A stretch of 8,947 nucleotides of DNA from the NCBI GenBank assembly GCA_001796525.1, contig MGMT01000090.1:1-8947 (forward strand), read 5' to 3'. The notes beneath the pieces were generated by a model. It did not search any database, had not been told where the DNA came from, and was given only the letters and a program-made list of their open reading frames with translations. Both the position numbers and the translations under genes were made by a program. This DNA is from Chloroflexi bacterium RBG_13_51_52 (GTDB taxonomy: Bacteria > Chloroflexota > Dehalococcoidia > Dehalococcoidales > RBG-16-60-22). Positions 5,901 to 8,947 of the stretch are shown here, in pieces (positions within the stretch are counted from its first letter, which is position 1; each line of letters starts with the position of its first letter).

Positions 5901-6524
5901 TTAAACAGCAACCTTGCCAAGTGCCGTCTTTACGTGCTGATAGCCGAGGTCGAAGGCTTTTATGTTCATCTCGCCGACCTTAGCTTTAAAGCGCGCGAGG
6001 ATAGCTTCTTTAACAGTCTCATCTTTGATGGGAATGAGTCCGGTGCCAAATAAAGCTCCAAGCATAACGACATTAGTCGCCTGTGCACTTCCCGCCTGCT
6101 TCGCAAGCCCGCTGGCATCCAGCGTAATAATACGGTCGGTGACATCACGGAACTTATTAATGATTTGGTCCTGGGTAGGATAGCCGCTCTTACCGAGATA
6201 CACAGTATAAGGCATGACGGTAGTAGTATTTAGGACAACCACGCCGTTTTTCGCCAGATACTGGATATTTCTTAAAGCCTCCGATGGTTCCACGGCGATG
6301 AGGACATCACACTTGCCTTCCGGGGTCATCGGGGCGATAACATCACCGCCTAATCGTAAGTTGCTGAAAACGGAGCCACCTCGCTGCGCCATCCCCAGCA
6401 CCTCCGAGCCCTTTACCGCCACACCACCTCTGACGGCTGCGTTGCCCAGTAACTCCGACACCAGGACGACCCCCTGTCCACCAACCCCACATATTATTAT
6501 GTTAAATTCTTTTTTAGTAGCCAT
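5901..6524 (-). CDS. iorB: Indolepyruvate ferredoxin oxidoreductase, beta subunit (IorB)
   Basis: IorB is the small subunit of the two-subunit enzyme that oxidatively decarboxylates aryl 2-oxoacids (such as indolepyruvate and phenylpyruvate from aromatic amino acids) to acyl-CoA, reducing ferredoxin; some relatives use arylacetates or run in reverse. The protein has 207 residues, close to the family norm, and is essentially a single pyruvate:ferredoxin oxidoreductase gamma-type domain (PF01558). NIIICGVGGQGVVLVSELLG (8-27) carries the glycine-rich motif, and KGSEVLGMAQRGGSVFSNLR (38-57) is the segment conserved in IorB. It has no cysteine clusters. The gene starts one base after the iorA stop codon, with its GGAG inside the end of iorA, so translation is almost certainly coupled and the products made together. 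It has a 10-base gap to the convergent flavoprotein gene. Confidence 0.92.
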   Translation of the reverse strand: MATKKEFNIIICGVGGQGVVLVSELLGNAAVRGGVAVKGSEVLGMAQRGGSVFSNLRLGGDVIAPMTPEGKCDVLIAVEPSEALRNIQYLAKNGVVVLNTTTVMPYTVYLGKSGYPTQDQIINKFRDVTDRIITLDASGLAKQAGSAQATNVVMLGALFGTGLIPIKDETVKEAILARFKAKVGEMNIKAFDLGYQHVKTALGKVAV

Positions 6525-6525
6525 C

Positions 6526-8947
6526 TTAGTCTCCTGCCTTTATTGCATCGTGCGGGCAGACCTGGGCGCAGACCCCGCAACCCGGACACCCGGAAGCGTC
6601 TACCGCGACCTTACCTTTATCCATAATTAAAGCCGGACATCCCAGCAGATTGATACATATCCTGCAGTCGCAGGAAAGGCAGCGTTTGGCTTCATTGATA
6701 GCCTTTTCTCTGGTCAAGCCCGTCTCCACTTCTTTAAAATTGCCTTTTCTTTGCGCTACGGGCAATACAGGCATCGAGGCTCTCGACTCTTGTACGATGC
6801 CCCAGGTATCAACAATCAGCTTGCTTTCAAAGACGGCTTCGCCATCACGACCTGTATCAAGGGGCTCGCCTTTTAAGTATTTATCGATAGATATAGCGGC
6901 TTTCCTACCCGCCGCCAGCGCCTGAATGACCGTTGCCGCACCGGTAACGACATCACCACCAGCAAAAACACCCTTGACACCGGTTTCCAGGGTAACGGGG
7001 TCGGCTTTAATATAGCCATCAGCCACTACTTTAGCAGCATCGCCAGTCATGAAGCCAAGGTCCGGTTCTTCCCCTACCGCGGCGATGATAAGTCCGGTCT
7101 CGATGAAGAACTCCGAGCCGGTAACGGGCACCGGACGGCGCCGTCCGCTGGAGTCAGCCTCGCCGAGTTTCATTTTTATGCATTCCAGTCCGGCAATCTT
7201 GCCGCTTTTGACAACGACTTTATTCGGGCCGGATAAAAGCGTTAACTTAACACCTTCGTGTTCGGCTTCCGTAACTTCATCAGCGATAGCGGGCATTTCT
7301 GCACGGGAACGGCGATAGACGATGTTTACATCCCTAAAGCCGAGGCGGACACAGGTGCGAGCGCAGTCGATAGCCACGTTGCCGCCGCCTACCACCACCA
7401 CCTTATCCTCCGCTTTTACTTTTACGCCGGTGTTGACTTTGTAGAGAAACTCGGTGCCGTCGATAATACCGTCAGCATGCGAGTTTTCGATGCCGAGGTT
7501 CCGACCCTTATGCGCACCAGCAGCGATAAAAACGGCGTTATAGCCCTTCTTCAGGTCAGTAAGGGTAATGTCCTTGCCGACCCTGGTATTAAGCTTAATT
7601 TCCACGCCAAGCTTTTTGATAATATCTGTCTCCTTCGTGAGAATATCACGAGGGAGGCGGAACTCGGGGATACCGACCGCCATCATGCCGCCCAGCTTTG
7701 ATAGGGCTTCAAAGATGGTAACCTGATAACCCATTTTACGGAGGTCGTAAGCCGCCATTATACCAGCCGGACCGCCGCCGACAACAGCTACTTTCTCCTT
7801 CTTTTCCGCGGCAATAGAGTAATCTTCCTTGTATTTGCCAAAATCGGCAGCTGCCCGTTTGAGAGCATTGATGGCGATAGCCGCTTCGACCTCGCTACGC
7901 TTGCATTTACTTTCGCAGGGGCGCGTGCAGATTCTACCAATAATGGAGGGGAACGGAAGGGACTCTTTAATTAAAGCTAAAGCCTCGTCTAACTTGCCTT
8001 CTTTAATCAGGCCGACATAGCCGCGGATATCAATATGGAGCGGGCAGGTTGCCTGGCAATAAGGAGGGCTGCCAGCCAGACATTTATCCGAGTCGACAAC
8101 ATCAGGTAGGGTCTTCTCGCCGGTCTTTCTTTTTTCCCGCTGGTCGAGGATATTGCAGAGTCGGCGGGTAACGACGACCGAGGGTCCATCGAATTTGATG
8201 GCTTTTTCTAAAACGTCGATGAGTTTCGGCAGGTCAAAGGCATCAACAACCTCGACGAATTTCACGCCGCTCGCCCTGGCAATATCCTCGATTTTAATAT
8301 CCAGGTTTACGTCGCCGGAAGCTCCCGGGTGGGGCTGAAAACCGGTCATGCCGGTGGTGGAATTGTCCAGCACAACCATCGTAATGTTGGACTTGTTATA
8401 GACTGCATTTATCATCGGCGGGATGCCGGAATGGAAAAAAGTCGAATCGCCCAGATGGGCAACGACAGGAACATCAACGACATGAGCAAATCCGTTGGCA
8501 AGCCCGAAAGCGCCACCCATACAGATAGCAACATCATCGGCGTTCAGCGGGGCATTAGCGCCGAGGGCATAACACCCGATATCACCGGTCTTGACCGGCT
8601 CTTTGCCGGTCTCCTGCTGATAACGACGGCAGGCGATATTAATGGCATAAAAAGAGGCGCGGTGCGGGCAGCCAGCGCACATGGTCGGGGGGCGGAGGGG
8701 CAAAAGGGCATCGGTTTCTTCCCTGATTTTATCGATTTCTGCGAAGTCGATGGGAGGTTTAATGCCGGTAAGTTTACTCAAGGCTTCGGCGACCTGACGG
8801 GTGGAAAGCTCCCCCTCTAAGGATAGAACGTCCTTACCGTGGACTTTCACCGCGATGTCGTTATCTTTAGCTACAACTTTGACCGCATCTTCAACGAAAG
8901 GCTCAAGCTCTTCGACTACCACTACTTCCGAGACAGATTTCAGTAAC
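6526..8947 (-). CDS. iorA: Indolepyruvate ferredoxin oxidoreductase alpha subunit (IorA) with an inserted GltD-like NAD(P)H/FAD module; N-terminus beyond the right edge
   Basis: About 806 codons are visible and the frame stays open to the edge; the residues at the edge (SVSEVVVVEELEPFVEDAV) are mid-protein IorA sequence, so the true start lies outside. Numbering from the first visible residue: 1-60, the end of the transketolase-C-like domain; 88-95, MCAGCPHR; 121-125, GDIGC; 166-208, the thiamine-diphosphate site (HLGDS ... LDNSTTGMTG); to about 275, the end of the catalytic IorA domain. A GltD-like module follows: cysteines C289, C297, C301, C340, C344 and C348 in the Fer4_20 pattern; VAVVGGGPAG (386-395) for FAD; VVVVGGGNVAID (516-527) with VYRRSRAEMPA (543-553) for NAD(P)H; GVFAGGDVVTGAATVIQALAAGRKAA (659-684) for FAD. 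The last 50 residues return to the IorA ferredoxin domain: CRICINLLGCPAL, then CPGCGVCAQVCPHDAI. Ordinary IorA passes electrons from the thiamine adduct to these clusters and ferredoxin; here a route to NAD(P)H is inferred. Confidence 0.9.
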   Translation of the reverse strand, partial: LLKSVSEVVVVEELEPFVEDAVKVVAKDNDIAVKVHGKDVLSLEGELSTRQVAEALSKLTGIKPPIDFAEIDKIREETDALLPLRPPTMCAGCPHRASFYAINIACRRYQQETGKEPVKTGDIGCYALGANAPLNADDVAICMGGAFGLANGFAHVVDVPVVAHLGDSTFFHSGIPPMINAVYNKSNITMVVLDNSTTGMTGFQPHPGASGDVNLDIKIEDIARASGVKFVEVVDAFDLPKLIDVLEKAIKFDGPSVVVTRRLCNILDQREKRKTGEKTLPDVVDSDKCLAGSPPYCQATCPLHIDIRGYVGLIKEGKLDEALALIKESLPFPSIIGRICTRPCESKCKRSEVEAAIAINALKRAAADFGKYKEDYSIAAEKKEKVAVVGGGPAGIMAAYDLRKMGYQVTIFEALSKLGGMMAVGIPEFRLPRDILTKETDIIKKLGVEIKLNTRVGKDITLTDLKKGYNAVFIAAGAHKGRNLGIENSHADGIIDGTEFLYKVNTGVKVKAEDKVVVVGGGNVAIDCARTCVRLGFRDVNIVYRRSRAEMPAIADEVTEAEHEGVKLTLLSGPNKVVVKSGKIAGLECIKMKLGEADSSGRRRPVPVTGSEFFIETGLIIAAVGEEPDLGFMTGDAAKVVADGYIKADPVTLETGVKGVFAGGDVVTGAATVIQALAAGRKAAISIDKYLKGEPLDTGRDGEAVFESKLIVDTWGIVQESRASMPVLPVAQRKGNFKEVETGLTREKAINEAKRCLSCDCRICINLLGCPALIMDKGKVAVDASGCPGCGVCAQVCPHDAIKAGD
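6667..8100 (-). other. GltD-like oxidoreductase module inserted inside IorA
   Basis: This segment codes for roughly 478 residues. It begins just before DKCLAGSPPYCQATCP and ends at AINEAKRCLSCDC. It has the complete order of glutamate synthase small-subunit-like proteins: an N-terminal iron-sulfur helical domain (LPFPSIIGRICTRPCESKC), an FAD Rossmann fold interrupted by an NAD(P)H Rossmann fold, and the C-terminal FAD contact. The NAD(P)H site carries paired arginines after the second strand (YRRSR), a pattern common where NADPH rather than NADH is bound. The exit sequence (EVETGLTREKAINEAKRCLSC) is the usual tail-end or lead-in of this family. The boundaries are judged by eye and could shift by 10-20 residues. 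Confidence 0.82.

Noticed and set aside
8329..8820. 163-codon open frame on the plus strand
   Set aside because: It is antisense to the catalytic thiamine-diphosphate domain of iorA and has no family features.

Overview
The window looks like part of a chromosome from an anaerobic bacterium. Most genes start with ATG or GTG behind good Shine-Dalgarno sequences, and sigma-70-type promoters are visible. The content is iron-sulfur and flavin redox enzymes, including a ferredoxin-linked indolepyruvate oxidoreductase. Gene style fits an uncultured Chloroflexota/Dehalococcoidia lineage: the charged N-terminus before a Tic20-like domain, an FmdB-type zinc ribbon next to a small ferredoxin, and a possible leaderless gene. 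That assignment is only an impression from family resemblance. No rRNA, tRNA, mobile element, CRISPR array or phage gene was seen.

Layout, left to right. (1) 1-334, minus strand: the N-terminus of a thiamine-diphosphate-dependent E1 alpha subunit (pyruvate/acetoin dehydrogenase type), running off the left edge. (2) 335-509: a divergent promoter region. (3) 510-1043, plus: a small DUF6512-like membrane protein, possibly translated from a leaderless transcript. (4) 1164-2225, plus: a Tic20/DUF4870-like membrane protein with a proline-rich linker and a second membrane module, with its own promoter. (5) 2714-2249, minus: a two-gene unit made of an FmdB-type zinc ribbon and a 72-residue two-cluster ferredoxin. 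(6) 2894-5890, plus: two tandem paralogous FAD-dependent oxidoreductases of the FAD_oxidored (PF12831) type, separated by a terminator-like hairpin. (7) 8947-5901, minus: an indolepyruvate ferredoxin oxidoreductase operon (iorA then iorB), convergent with the flavoprotein pair. It runs off the right edge.

The most unusual item is the iorA product. A whole GltD-like NAD(P)H/FAD/iron-sulfur module of roughly 480 residues lies between the thiamine-diphosphate domain and the C-terminal two-cluster ferredoxin domain, in one uninterrupted frame. With IorB immediately downstream, this suggests a 2-oxoacid oxidoreductase with a built-in pyridine-nucleotide module. It would be analogous in logic, though not in domain type, to the pyruvate:NADP+ oxidoreductase fusion of Euglena. 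Whether the two flavoproteins convergent with this operon act in the same pathway cannot be told from sequence alone.
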